A stretch of DNA of 64,000 bases from a secondary endosymbiont of Ctenarytaina eucalypti (GTDB lineage: Bacteria; Pseudomonadota; Gammaproteobacteria; Enterobacterales; Enterobacteriaceae). Shown piece by piece: positions 35,870 through 46,200 of the stretch (its first letter is position 1; each line of letters opens with the position of its first letter). The position numbers and the translations under genes were made by a program. The stretch is from contig NC_018419.1 of assembly GCF_000287335.1 (NCBI RefSeq), forward strand, positions 1,178,001 through 1,242,000, given 5' to 3'. Below the pieces are notes generated by a model. The model did not search any database. It saw only the letters and a program-made list of their open reading frames with translations, and was not told the origin of the DNA.

Positions 35870-36244
35870 TTGCTTTTAAACTTTATCTCTCTAATGAATA
35901 GACTTAGCTCCGCTAATGATAACCAAATGTTTTATTTTATTGTGCAGATCGATCCGAATGTTGGGAGGGCGATAGTAACGCAATCTACTGATGATTCAAA
36001 AGTGTTATCTATTCAAGATAAACCGCTGAAATATTTTTATATTAGTTGCGTTGGAAATCTAGCGCCTCAAATATACGGGCAATATTTGATTTATATAGAT
36101 CTGATCGTATTCTGCTACATTCCATTTTTATGGAAAGCTGATCGTGCCACACGCTCTATTTTTTTACAGAATAAAGGCAAGAAACATTCTTCTTTGTCAT
36201 ATGTTGTTTTGATACAAATATGTTTTATATTATCGGTTCAGTAG
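35870..36244 (+). pseudogene. sspA: Remnant of sspA (stringent starvation protein A), C-terminal half
   Basis: sspA follows rpsI in E. coli. In this frame NLAPQIYGQYLIYIDLIVFCYIPFLW aligns in parts with E. coli IAPVFGQKPYFLS and SLVDCYLAPLLW: LAP, YGQ, CYI and P-LW match in order. The next stretch (GKKHSSLSYVV...ICFILS) parallels GKELKGYMTRVFERDSFLAS. The N-terminal glutathione-transferase-like half, expected at about 35480-35870, is unreadable and contains the 10-bp tandem repeat. The frame stays open for 124 codons, probably by chance during decay. Confidence 0.55.
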
Positions 36245-36508
36245 CCCGACTAAATTTCATAAACGACATGCATTACATTAGTGAGATGTAAAAGAGAAAA
36301 TTTTTCTCAAAAAAGCATTTTCTACATAAATCTATAGTAGAAAAGTACTTTTTTAAAAGTAAATCCCATAATTTATCTAGTTGGTTCCATATTTTTATGA
36401 TCTTTCAATGGAGAGAGGCTCTCTATCCACTCTTTTTAGGAGTAAGGACGTACGCGATATATTTTATTTTTTTAAAGAAGACACCTTATTGATGCGCATT
36501 ATAGCGTA

Positions 36509-37360
36509 TTATTGTCGTGCAAGCCGACCGATTACTGGAGAAAAATGTGTATTACTTCGCCAGGGATTAATGTCTAAGCCACCTCGGCGGGTATAGCGCG
36601 CGTATACTGACAGAGTATGGGGGTGGCAAAAAGTCATCAGATCGCAGAAGATGCGCTCCACGCACTGTTCATGGAACTCATTGTGTTTTCGGAAAGATAC
36701 GAGATAGCGCAGCAGTGCTTCCCGGTCAATGCGCGCGCCCACATAGCGGATTTGTACTGATCCCCAGTCCGGCTGATGAGTTATAAGACAATTTGACTTT
36801 AGAAGATGGCTTACCAGCGTTTCGCTCACCATAGCGCTTCCGGTCGAACCCTTAAGCCAACAGTTGTGAAAAGTATAGTCCTTGATACTGATAGATTGAT
36901 CATCAATGCATTCGCCCTCAAAATTTAATACCGGGCTTCCGGTAAACTCCTCTAGCTTGCGTAGCGTGATCTTTACCTCTCCTACAGCACAGCGGGAGAG
37001 GTCTTTGATGAGACAGATGCGTACCGCGTCGCTGGATGGTAGGCGGGTCTGATTAAAACTGTTTAGATATAATTTAAAACTTTTGGATTCGATAAGATTT
37101 TCGCTAGTGGCGTTAAGAGTTATTTCGCCAATTGCCACCTGCGGCAATCCTGCATCGTTCAGCCAAGAAAGTTCATAAAGGGTCCAGATATCAGCACCAT
37201 GAAATGGGAGTCTCTTTGCCTGCAGCCCGAGCGAACTGCGGTTGAGGGAACGCGGTATCCCTTTCAAGAGCGCGGGATCATAACGGTGGTCATTGTACAG
37301 AGTTGGTTTCCCTAGCATTAGTGATGCTAGAAAAGTATGATGTTGGTAATTATATGTCAT
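36509..37360 (-). CDS. queF: NADPH-dependent 7-cyano-7-deazaguanine reductase
   Basis: Reduces preQ0 to preQ1 in queuosine biosynthesis for wobble-modified tRNAs. From ATG 37360 it has 283 residues (E. coli 282); the frame extends 37 codons upstream without family resemblance, while AGGT lies eight bases before the chosen start. The substrate-binding [16 protein letters not shown], the nucleophile cysteine in [16 protein letters not shown], and the [12 protein letters not shown] end are all kept. Two-domain (unimodular tandem) form as in E. coli. Confidence 0.96.
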   Translation of the reverse strand: MTYNYQHHTFLASLMLGKPTLYNDHRYDPALLKGIPRSLNRSSLGLQAKRLPFHGADIWTLYELSWLNDAGLPQVAIGEITLNATSENLIESKSFKLYLNSFNQTRLPSSDAVRICLIKDLSRCAVGEVKITLRKLEEFTGSPVLNFEGECIDDQSISIKDYTFHNCWLKGSTGSAMVSETLVSHLLKSNCLITHQPDWGSVQIRYVGARIDREALLRYLVSFRKHNEFHEQCVERIFCDLMTFCHPHTLSVYARYTRRGGLDINPWRSNTHFSPVIGRLARQ

Positions 37361-39129
37361 GGGGTTTACCTGGGGGTTGCTGAGACATGAGTTTGGCAAG
37401 ATCTCAAAAATGACATGCATGAAAAGTACATGATGCATAAAAACATAGGCAGCAGTTAACCAAAAGCACACCGCATTGCTTTTGAGGTATCAACTAATCA
37501 TCTAGAGTGCCCGTGTGACTATTAATGTAATAGCTGGAGCAGAGCGTCATAAACCATGCGATGGTGCTGTGTATATATTCTTGTAGTCTATAAAATATTT
37601 ATTGCATATATTCGGGGGTAGTTATTTTTAACATTCCAGATTGCTAACTTCGTTTCAATAGATGTTCTCTATAGTCAAAAAGTATACCGTTATGAGCTTA
37701 TTTTACTTACAATCAGGCGTTCAACTCATTACATTGTCTAATAATGCAGATGTTAAACTCAATGATCTTTAATAACTCAATAAGTTTTTTGTCACTTTAT
37801 GACGCTTTTCTCATAATACTAGACTCAATAGACGATAAAAAACAGCGTGTCATTATAATGCTCTGGTTAAGAAAAAGAAATCTTACAGCCGCTGATTGCG
37901 CGGCTGTAAGATTCTAAATATTCTCCAGTCTTATATGATGAGCGTCACCACGTAGTTGACGCCAGTATTAACACAGAAGTCCTGATACCACGACAAGACA
38001 GTACATAATTACTTGCGACTAGTAGTACGGTTGAAAGCATGGTTGGTTAATCATCTGAGCTTTAATGACTATGATGAATCAAGGTAAGCGACGTGATAGG
38101 TATCATCATCTTGATGAACCTCGGATGAGATTATGAGACTTATCGAATCGTGCTTGGAGTGCGCAGCGTATAGCCTTATTAGCGATCACCGCACAAAAAA
38201 TCCTTAACGCAATCAATAATATAAAAATAAACGTTAAACTGCGTTACGTAGGAAATGAATATGTGATATTCTTTTTTATAAAAAAACGCTCATATCTAAT
38301 AATACTCGATCATACACCAATTCCAGTCATGTTTATGACTTTTTCTTGAGAACTATTTTTAAAAATATTTTATATTGCTGGTTTCGTGTTGATTTCAGTA
38401 GATCAACCTTATGATTTCCGAGACGTTTCTTTTTTTATAGAGTATTGCACTTAATACTTTTCATCGATCTATTGAATTGTTTAAAATTGTTAGATAAAAG
38501 CTGACTTAGCGACTTGGATTTATTTAAAAATATTTTTTATGGTAAAGTAAAGTTTATAGTTAATAACTAACGAACTTCAAGTAAGTCTACTTAAAGAGTA
38601 CGGTGTTCTAATACTATGCATGAACAGTAAGTCACCTGTTGTTTTATGGAAAGAGAATACATCTCTTGAGTGTTCTCCTTCTCTACGTTATTGCTCAGAG
38701 ATAACTATCAGAGGAGGGCGCGAACCCTGTGCAAGCTTTTTTTGTCATGCAAAGGAGGTAAAGAAAGGGAGTGATTCGATTATGAAACTGATAGAGCGCG
38801 TAATGATCTTCTTAGATGTGGAATATCAGCACCAGCGACACCAAGGAACTACTAGATTTAAGAATCTACATCCCTCAAACAGCCCGTAGCGCTAGCGGCT
38901 AACGGCACTTATGATATATATATAGGCCTGCCATCATGATCTCGTGAAGCAAATAGCACGCGTTTTATCTTTCTGCAAGGGGTTCAGAAAAGTTGACCAG
39001 AGCCAAGTATGGCTTTAACTATGCCCGATTAGATACGGGTGTCAAAAAGATAGTAGGGTACCACCTGACCTGACTCATTAATAATAAACATTAGTTTGTT
39101 GCAAAATATTGCTCGGTGGTCAGCTAAGT
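37361..39129. other. Spacer between queF and prophage debris
   Basis: About 1.8 kb, strongly AT-rich in 38220-38600. The frame at 38620-38889 (89 codons) has no known motif. The expected E. coli neighbour of queF (syd) was not readable. An ATTTCTTACAGCCGC/GCGGCTGTAAGATT pair at 37879-37915 forms a strong hairpin (core ATCTTACAGCCGC). Confidence 0.4.
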
Positions 39130-39230
39130 TTAATGGGAGGGTGATACCTCGGAAGGCAAGATGCTAAAAATAAAGGAAAAGTATAATAGAATTAGACATC
39201 TAGAAATGCCCAACATCGTCTATATCGCGT
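39130..39230 (+). pseudogene. Possible remnant of Mu-like gp45 (baseplate spike)
   Basis: Just before the GP46 gene, a short frame reads TSEGKMLKIKEKYNRI. This resembles the TDEGDxIVLKRGRxIE stretch of Mu gp45-type spike proteins, the gene that precedes gp46 in Mu-like phages. The match is short and rests mainly on position. Confidence 0.25.
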
Positions 39231-39389
39231 TACCCCCTTACAAAAAGGGGTAACTTCTTACAACCTTTCTTTTTCAAGAAAGCGGATGCTACGTTGCAGA
39301 GATCAATTAATTCACTGAACCGACAGAATGATATTGATGTATTTAATAAAGCCGTATAACAGGCTAGGCCAATCAACAGATGCAATAGT

Positions 39390-39830
39390 ATGATCATTAA
39401 TAACGAAACTAAGACTCAGTCTTCTGAGCAAAAGCGACTAAGACGTGCAGTGATGATGTCATTGTTTACTTGGAGGTGCGCTGAGCTTAACAACGAAACT
39501 AATGCCCCAATGCAGTGGTGGGATGAGGCGTGGCCTACGATACGGAATGATTCTATCGGCTCACGTCTTTATTTACTCAGACAACACACATTAACTAATG
39601 AGACGGCACGGCAAGCAAAAGAACACATCATTCAAGCGCTATCTTGGATGACCGCAAACGGTATAGTGCAACGTATTAATGTTGAGGTGACTCGCAGTGC
39701 TATCGACGCATTAACGGCAAAAGTGATTCTTATGTTAAATAACTATTCAATTCAAACTATTAAATTTAATAACATATGGAGTGATATCAATGAAAAAAAC
39801 GAGTCGACCGTCTTTACCAGGACTGATTAA
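39390..39830 (+). CDS. Phage GP46-family baseplate protein (Mu-like)
   Basis: 146 residues. The core MMSLFTWRCA...WWDEAWP...IGSRLYLLRQHTLTNETARQ, then EHIIQALSWMTANGIV, follows the Mu gp46 family (W-W-D, D-x-I-G-S-R-L-x-L-L, A-L-x-W-L-x-x-x-G-V). In Mu-like phages this small baseplate protein lies between the spike (gp45) and the baseplate wedge (gp47), and traces of both are found on the two sides here. The frame is unbroken while its neighbours are dead. No good ribosome-binding site precedes the ATG. Either it is the last piece of a prophage not yet hit, or it is kept for some reason. The family call is firm; function in the cell is doubtful. Confidence 0.75.
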   Translation: MIINNETKTQSSEQKRLRRAVMMSLFTWRCAELNNETNAPMQWWDEAWPTIRNDSIGSRLYLLRQHTLTNETARQAKEHIIQALSWMTANGIVQRINVEVTRSAIDALTAKVILMLNNYSIQTIKFNNIWSDINEKNESTVFTRTD

Positions 39831-39960
39831 GATCATTCAAAGAATGATGCATTACCCGCCACAATGTCATTAAGACAGCTGTATTCAATCCGCCTCAATA
39901 CCGAAGTACATATTATAGTGTTATAGCTTTTTGTGACTTACATCTTGAACGAAATCCTGA
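39790..39960 (+). pseudogene. Remnant of Mu-like gp47 (baseplate J-type) start
   Basis: Overlapping the end of the GP46 gene, a frame begins MKKTSRPSLPGLIKIIQ, like the xYxRPTLxELIxRxxxD start of gp47/baseplate J proteins. It breaks after PPQC, and a second frame then gives LRQLYSIRL...EVHI, like the LRRSxLxVLARVxAGAVH that follows in the family. The order gp46-gp47 fits Mu-like phages. Confidence 0.45.
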
Positions 39961-40962
39961 TTGAATAAAGGCGGAATCTTTGATCAGTTAAAGGTTATCA
40001 GAGCATTTTTCATGCAGAAAGAATATTCTTTGGCATTAAAAAAGTTAAAGATCGCATTACTATACCTACGCATGATAGGTAAATAGATGTATGATAATCA
40101 CTGATTGGCGTTTTAAACCGGTCTATAACCGCTGTAGTCATAACTAATCAAATAATACATACCCCGGGTTTTCTTTTCTAGGTCTCTTTACCCTCCCCCT
40201 CAGACGCTGAGGGGGAGGGTAAAGACTTAGCTATGCTCATCGTATAAGAATGAGCAATATACTCACTGAGTTGCAGTAGGAAAGACGCTTTATTTGTTCC
40301 CTCAATGGTGTGTTACTAGACAGCGCATCATGAGAATAATTTGTATAATAAACGCGATTAGCTGATACTTTCGACATGTCCGAGACTTTCTGGTTGGTTT
40401 GATTTATAAAATATGGAAGATTCTATATGTCAGTGGTATTGATATTGCATTAATCTTTATACATGTTATTTCATATGGGTTATATTATAGCCTAATAGCT
40501 AGGCGAGGCGGTCCTATGTAATCAAATTTTTTCGGCACATTTTTTAGATAGAGAATGCTTTTTACCAAAAAAAAGACATTAAATGACCAAATGAGTATAT
40601 TCACTTCCTAACAATGTTGATATATTTTTCTTTAGGAGGAGAAACTAGTCTTGATAGGTGAGAATGAACTAGTAAAATCATCTGCATGCACGTAGTTATT
40701 AAGGTTTTTCCGTAAGCGGAGCCTATCTAAAATGCGTTTTCACTCTTTTATTTTGGCATGTCGTGTGCATAAATGATGCAAAGAAAGAGGAATGTCAACG
40801 TAGATCCCGGGTGCTTTGATAGTCGACAACGGGTGTATTTTGATGATTTTCTTGATTCTTGGTCTTAAAAGAAAAGATGCCTAAGCTGTAACTTTTTGAA
40901 TTGTTATTCACGATCGCATGTTGATCCCTTGTATTGATATGCACGGCGAACGAAAACAGCCG
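39961..40962. other. Spacer downstream of prophage debris
   Basis: About 1 kb containing the 19-bp hairpin at 40185-40225 and no other readable feature. More prophage remains may be present but could not be read. Confidence 0.45.
40185..40225. repeat. 19-bp perfect hairpin with 3-base loop
   Basis: Arms 40185-40203 and 40207-40225 are perfect complements over 19 bases, with loop ACG. The arms are TCTTTACCCTCCCCCTCAG and its complement, C-rich then G-rich. No T-run follows on either strand, so it is not a standard terminator. It lies next to prophage remains. Its perfection in otherwise decayed DNA is striking. Confidence 0.9.
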
Positions 40963-41487
40963 CTATGATTGAATTTTTCTTTCATGAGAAAGCCAATCCT
41001 CTTTACATGCTTTGAAAAAGTAGTCGTATGGCGAATTGACCCAGAAAATACTATATACTCTCTTTTTGGCATGAAGCAATAACATTAAGAAGCATTTATA
41101 GGCTGTATGCGCCTTCTGAAATACTTCCCATGCTCTTTGCGTTATTAATTGCAGAGGTTTTGTATAGTTATATGCCGTTACTCGTTTTTCGTTTTCTGCT
41201 GTTACTGCTCTAAGCCGGGATGTGCTTAACGTCGTTAGTATGTCGCTTCCGGTGATGCCTAAGGGCGAGCGATTTCTATTGATAGTATTGTAGTACGCAT
41301 GCGTGATGGACTCCGATTTCTGTTCTAATGCAGGTTGGGTATACAGTCGGTCGTCAATAGATCTGTGCGGGGTGTTAGGGGGAAAGGAAGAGTGCGTTAA
41401 TCGAACAGGCATACCAACCCCGTACTCTATGGGCAGTGAATGCACACTAGGTTTCCGTCTAGTGTTACTCAAAGAAGATGCTGTCAT
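40963..41487 (-). CDS. Unknown 174-residue ORF overlapping the end of thiK
   Basis: The frame opens with ATG at 41487, overlapping the thiK stop as ATGA. It has 174 codons, rich in Ser, Thr, Arg and Lys (MTASSLSNTRRKPSVHSLP, then VTAENEKRVTAYNYTKPLQ), with no signal peptide, membrane segment or motif I know. It is the longest open frame in the spacers. E. coli has nagZ after thiK, and this is not NagZ in this frame. The coupling overlap and length favour a real gene, but there is no homology support; it could be a chance frame. Confidence 0.3.
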   Translation of the reverse strand: MTASSLSNTRRKPSVHSLPIEYGVGMPVRLTHSSFPPNTPHRSIDDRLYTQPALEQKSESITHAYYNTINRNRSPLGITGSDILTTLSTSRLRAVTAENEKRVTAYNYTKPLQLITQRAWEVFQKAHTAYKCFLMLLLHAKKRVYSIFWVNSPYDYFFKACKEDWLSHERKIQS

Positions 41488-42347
41488 ATTAGAGAGAAGT
41501 ATCGGTGTAATGGTGCGCCCAAGGCGATAAAGTCCTGGTTACCGGTTTGCTGCCATCGACTCTCATACCATAATAGCATCAAATAGTAGACCCAAGGAAG
41601 CCAGGCATCAACCTTCCAGCGTAAATGATTTCTATCTAGGCCAGGCATGCGCAGAACATAATCGCCTAGAAAACATTCACGTTCCTCGACTGTCAGGCGA
41701 TTGCCGAAGAACAACAGCGCCAACTCTAGCGCAACATCTCCATCTCCAGCATATTCCCAGTCTATCAGCACAAGCCCTCCGTTCTGCTGATAAAGCAAAT
41801 TTCCTGGATGGACATCCATATGTAACAGCGCCTGGCGTATAGATACCGGTAGGTGCTGGCGTAAAAACCACTTATGCAGTCTCAGCCAGGAAGGTGAACG
41901 CCTATCCGGATCGCTGCTTACCCAGTAATGCTCATACAACGCTTGTAGGTTCAGTGGATACCCGCTGCGCTGACGCTGGTGCAATCTGGCTAGCATTCCT
42001 GCTAAAGCGCCTGTTTTTAGCACCTTTTCCCAGCCCTGCGAATTCATAGGCGCGCCGGGCACCCACTCAATTAGTAGCCAGCGGGCAGAGAAACCCAGGG
42101 GTCTAGGAGCTAGACTGCTGTCGTTTAGCATGCGTAAAAGGCGAAATTCTTGACGCCGGCCAACGCCGATCTGTATTTTTTTCGCACTGGCTTCGCGGGC
42201 TAATAAATCAAAACCTACCCCCTGTAAGCGCCACCTAATACCGCTAAGACCACTGACTGGTAGGAGAGCCACGCTTTCTTGTAGTGCTTGAGGTAGAAAC
42301 TGCGCTAGCACCGAACGTAGTTCTGCATCAATCCTGCAGACGGGCAT
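41484..42347 (-). CDS. thiK: Thiamine kinase
   Basis: Phosphorylates thiamine for salvage. The start at ATG 42347 gives 287 residues and an N-terminus that lines up with E. coli ThiK (274 residues); an earlier in-frame start at 42368 would overlap lpoB further. Choline/ethanolamine-kinase fold: catalytic HMDVHPGNLLY and metal-binding LIDWEYAGDGDVALELA are intact. The C-terminus is Y-x-SRWQQTGNQDFI, like E. coli EYRWRQTGDQQFI. It overlaps the end of lpoB by 20 bases, so the two are co-transcribed. Kept in a symbiont that probably receives thiamine from outside. Confidence 0.93.
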   Translation of the reverse strand: MPVCRIDAELRSVLAQFLPQALQESVALLPVSGLSGIRWRLQGVGFDLLAREASAKKIQIGVGRRQEFRLLRMLNDSSLAPRPLGFSARWLLIEWVPGAPMNSQGWEKVLKTGALAGMLARLHQRQRSGYPLNLQALYEHYWVSSDPDRRSPSWLRLHKWFLRQHLPVSIRQALLHMDVHPGNLLYQQNGGLVLIDWEYAGDGDVALELALLFFGNRLTVEERECFLGDYVLRMPGLDRNHLRWKVDAWLPWVYYLMLLWYESRWQQTGNQDFIALGAPLHRYFSLI

Positions 42348-42888
42348 TACCGGACCATATAATCTCACCAGTCTGTACTAGCATCAATTGAAGATCTACG
42401 TTTGGCTGCTTCACATCACCATAGATAGTGCCGTAGAGAAGATACTTAGCGTTTACGTAACGTGCTAACCCTGCTGCTTTACTGCGCGACTCCAGGCTGT
42501 CGTCTGAAGAAAGCCCTAGCATCTTGCGCGCCGAGTTCAGCTGATCAGCGCTAATTAACTGGAATTTTCTAGCGTCCTCATCAATGAGTTGACTAAGAGC
42601 TGCAGTGGCTTTACCGGTCTGCACGCTACCGTTAGTGCTGTTTTTTAGGGTGTTGACCATCAGTAAACTACCATCTCTGATGCTTTCGATCTTCAACATT
42701 TTTTGCACAAAAGGGGACCAGTGAGCTTTCCAGTTAACAGTCTTTATTTTTGGCGGCATGGGTATCGGTACGGCGGTGGTCTGCTGTGGTACCGACTTTA
42801 TAGAAGCCTGTAGGGGTGGATCTGGAGGTCGGGACGTGCAGCTAGCTAGAACCATCGTTACAAAAATGATTAAGGTAATTTTTTTCAT
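42328..42888 (-). CDS. lpoB: Outer-membrane lipoprotein LpoB, activator of PBP1B
   Basis: Lipoprotein that reaches through the periplasm to stimulate the synthase PBP1B (MrcB). 186 residues against 213 in E. coli. The signal peptide ends in the lipobox LASC (Cys16). The proline-rich linker is shorter than in E. coli. The globular part is conserved: NSTNGSVQTGKATAALSQL, LISADQLNSARKMLGLSSDDSLESRSKAAGLAR, and QLMLVQTGEIIWSG near the end. It implies MrcB is kept elsewhere. Upstream, ycfL of the E. coli operon is decayed. Confidence 0.93.
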   Translation of the reverse strand: MKKITLIIFVTMVLASCTSRPPDPPLQASIKSVPQQTTAVPIPMPPKIKTVNWKAHWSPFVQKMLKIESIRDGSLLMVNTLKNSTNGSVQTGKATAALSQLIDEDARKFQLISADQLNSARKMLGLSSDDSLESRSKAAGLARYVNAKYLLYGTIYGDVKQPNVDLQLMLVQTGEIIWSGNARLQD

Positions 42889-42919
42889 TGTGCACTCGAT
42901 GTTGGTACTGTGGTGTCAA

Positions 42920-43290
42920 AAATAATGTATAGAGATACATCTGATGTTTCCATATGACCGTGCAGCACCTCTAGCCGTACTGCCTAGTTAGGTTGAGCGA
43001 TCAGTATGCGTGGAGTCATACAGCGAACGGTATGACATGTGTCGTCCTTGCAGATTATACAAATAGCAAGGGTGTACTTATACTAAACGCTGATCAGCGA
43101 AGGATGCAGTGGGTCAATGACCGACATACAGCATTAATCAGGGTTACTAGCATAACCTTAATGAACATCGCTAAGAACTAAGGGTCTATCATCAATGATT
43201 CATGAGGATCAATGTTCAATGCAAAACTGCAATTATCTTTACCGTTCCGTTGTGGCCGGTTTAGGCTAGCGAATGGCCAATGCACACTCT
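42920..43290 (-). pseudogene. ycfL: Probable decayed ycfL
   Basis: YcfL (about 125 residues in E. coli) lies between hinT and lpoB. Here the 415-base gap has fragments in order: LYN...YRSLYD (E. coli LYNERQ...HYRFYWYD) and near the end KHQMYLY (HKVRLYLYL). Frames change between them and the start is unreadable. Position and strand agree with E. coli. Confidence 0.45.
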
Positions 43291-43304
43291 TTTCCTCCAA
43301 AGAA

Positions 43305-43652
43305 TTAGATTACCATCGGGCCAAGAGGCCTGCCGCCAAGCAGATGCATGTGAAAGTGAGACACTTCCTGCCCGCCGTGATAGTTGCAATTCACTATTAA
43401 CCGGTATCCGTTCTGATCAATCCCTTCTTGTTGAGCGATTTTTGCCGCGACGGTAAACAACCGTCCAAGCGCTAACTCATGCTCAGCGGTAGCGTCGTTG
43501 ACACTGGGGAGAAGAAGATGAGTTACGATCAGAATATGGCTAGGCGCCTTAGGGTTAATATCACGAAAAGCAGTAACTAAATCATCCTGATAGACAATAT
43601 CGGCAGGAACGTCTCCATTAATAATTTTACTAAAAATGGTCTCTTTGGCCAT
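43305..43652 (-). CDS. hinT: Purine nucleoside phosphoramidase (HIT family)
   Basis: Hydrolyses adenosine phosphoramidates such as AMP-lysine. From ATG 43652 it has 115 residues (E. coli 119). The [11 protein letters not shown] start matches E. coli [11 protein letters not shown]; a longer frame to 43724 adds unrelated residues. The HIT motif appears as [10 protein letters not shown] with three histidines. The C-terminus is four residues short (GPMVI for GPMLAHKGL), where the last residues take part in substrate selection in E. coli. Confidence 0.94.
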   Translation of the reverse strand: MAKETIFSKIINGDVPADIVYQDDLVTAFRDINPKAPSHILIVTHLLLPSVNDATAEHELALGRLFTVAAKIAQQEGIDQNGYRLIVNCNYHGGQEVSHFHMHLLGGRPLGPMVI

Positions 43653-46200
43653 GATGGTGTTCTTTTTCCTAGCTGGCTGGGGGCAAGTAATATGCGTGAA
43701 TAAGACGCTGCTTTCAATTGCCATCGCTATTAAAATAGAATCTCGGGACGTATAATAACGTCGTGGACGTATATATTATTACTTTAGTTGAATAAATGAG
43801 ACCTTATGAAAGCCCTCTGTCTCCTGACAAGCGGGTTGTTAGGAGACGTGGAGACTTTTGAGGATTTCTGTATGTCTAATTTTATTAAACGTCAGAATTA
43901 TTCTTGCTATCTTCTAGCCCAGATTTTTGCGTATCGTAAGGCCATCTAAAAGCCTTATGAATTCAGAAAGAAGACGTTAAATAATAAGAAATTTTAATAA
44001 TATACTACCTCTCTAGAGATTACTACTATCCTTTAGATGCGACTTTTCAAACTTATAGTTATTTACCATAGGATGTAGATGGTCAGTATTTCTCTCCGCC
44101 GTGGGAGAGCCTGATGACGTTTTATGTTTAATAAAGCATGATCTTAGTAGAAGATATGATTAGCGCTATTAGGTAAGGCTGTCATGATTGTTTTTGCGGT
44201 TGCTGTATTAAATGCGGTAGCTCCTATTAATCAGTGGTACTGCTGCACGAGAGATCGTAAAAAGTCATTTTGTGTGGCGCGTCTTTCACTAGCACATAGC
44301 ACTTACTACATGCTCGGTGTTTTATGCTGATATACAGACAGACTGGCAGTCTCTTGCATCACCAATTTTACGATCGATGTTTTTAATGATACTCGATTGA
44401 TAATTTTTCTCAGATTAATACCTGATTCTGACTTGTATTATCAATGGCTGACTGCGTATAAAATAGTGCGGTCATCTTAGCGGTAACGGAGTTATTTAAA
44501 AAATCGAGCCCATACATTTATGTAGAATACTAAAAAAAGATCTAACACCTTTGTTATGATCAGCGCTGTCGTGTAATACTTTTTCCTGAGTAATAAAGCA
44601 TTTGGTCAAACCTCTTAAGAACAGTTATTTCTCTTCTACAGAGCAATTCCTGACTTATGTATTGATTCTTTCCGGGATTTGCGCCGCTTGAAGGGTTTTT
44701 TATCACTGACCTGTTAGTTCTTAGAAATTTATTCTTTACTATAGAGATTATTTATTCAAATTTTATGCAGTAAGCTGATTGGATCATGATCGAAACGGTT
44801 TTTTAACAAACTGAGGGAAAAGCATGAATCTCTATTAGTTAACAATAGTACAAGAAAGAGAAATAATATCAAGTATTTCTATCATTGACTTTTAAAATTG
44901 TAGAGCATAGTGATCAATTAATTTGAGTTAAAACCTCACCAAGCCTGCAGCTGTTAATATTGATCTAGATTTAGCGTCTTTTGGTAAACTGTTCTAAAAA
45001 ATATTCGGAAGTATATGTGGAAAATATTTTTTAAAATATTACATTAAGCTAACAATGTTCTACAGCGAATAAGATTAATGTTATATCATAAGCATCAATG
45101 TTACTTCTTATCCTTGAGCCTTATAAATACAGATTGCTGCCCTTCTTTAGAGTGCAACATGCGGCGATCTTTCTAAGAAATCAGTAACTCAGTGCCTACC
45201 TTATTACTGCGGTGGATGCGAAAAACAAGTGTCAAAAAAGTGAGGGCATGAGTTACAGTATGCAGAAGAGTTAAGTGGCCAGATATCTACAGAACATTAG
45301 TCACGATGGTGACCGTAATCTAGCATATAGAGCAACTGTTGAGGGAAAATAGTTACAGAACCTATAAAATTTGAGAATGTAGGCATTACGAAGGCACGCT
45401 GTTGTCCGCGGAAAAATTATTTTAATCTTATACAATATGAGATTGTTTCATAAAAGTAGGTAGATAGCGGGAATATAGCAGGATTGCTATATAATAAATC
45501 TTGAGTTCTCTATGAACAGAGAACCTGTTGAATCAACAAAGCTCTATAATAAGAAAAATTTTGTTGAATCAAAGAAAAAACGTGTAAGATATTAGGTGTT
45601 ATTAGAGCTCTTATGATGTGAGAGGGATGGCCTACAAGAAGAGTAGAAGTTTCATTCGGTTCAACGCTTTAATAATTGCTATTGTTTTTCCTTCTTTTGC
45701 ATTATAGTAATACAGACTGAGATTTCTTGACGAACAGAAAGTGCTACTGTTTTAGGATGAGTGCAAAACTTAATTATCTTGGGTGAGCTAAGTCTCATGA
45801 CGTCTCGCTTGATGCTACTACAGGCCATAGACGAATTACCTGCCCTGGGCAGAAGGGCGAGGTTTTTTATGTAACGCATTCTTAAACAAGAGACGCCAAA
45901 ACATTATGTCATAGCGCATGATCTTTTTATGATGCTTATGGACATCCAAGCCACGGGTATGGCTTCATAAAGCCTACCTCTCGTTCCCTCCAAAACCACT
46001 CTTCGAGTAAGAGTAGTGAAGCGTTTTTGCATATCTTGATCGCCTTGAATAAAGGGGTTACTATTTTTAGTGGTGCCGCTTTCCTGCTAACGCAATATTC
46101 TGACCCAGGGGCTTATAAAGAGAACAAGAAACGAGTCCAGTCTGTATACCCCTGTCCTCTATAAAGTAATCTGTCTGGAATGGTTATTTATTAACTGACT
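43653..46200. other. 2.5-kb spacer where E. coli has ptsG and fhuE
   Basis: On the minus strand at 45873-45889 the sequence reads TTGTTTAAGAATGCGTT, like the E. coli ptsG start (ATGTTTAAGAATGC), at the right place downstream of ycfH. The following LALLPRAG could be a broken LMLPVSVLPIAG. No other ptsG motif was readable. GCCCT/AGGGC arms followed by GAGGTTTTTT (45842-45870, plus strand) look like a terminator. GTTCTCT/AGAGAAC at about 45503-45523 forms a small hairpin. A dead ptsG is likely but weakly supported. Confidence 0.35.

Noticed and set aside
36509-37471. Longer 320-residue form of QueF
   Set aside because: The extra 37 residues have no family resemblance and the internal ATG at 37360 has a ribosome-binding site and the conserved N-terminus.
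38620-38889. 89-codon frame MNSKSPVVLWKENTS...
   Set aside because: No motif, no ribosome-binding site, AT-rich flanks; length is within chance for this amount of spacer.
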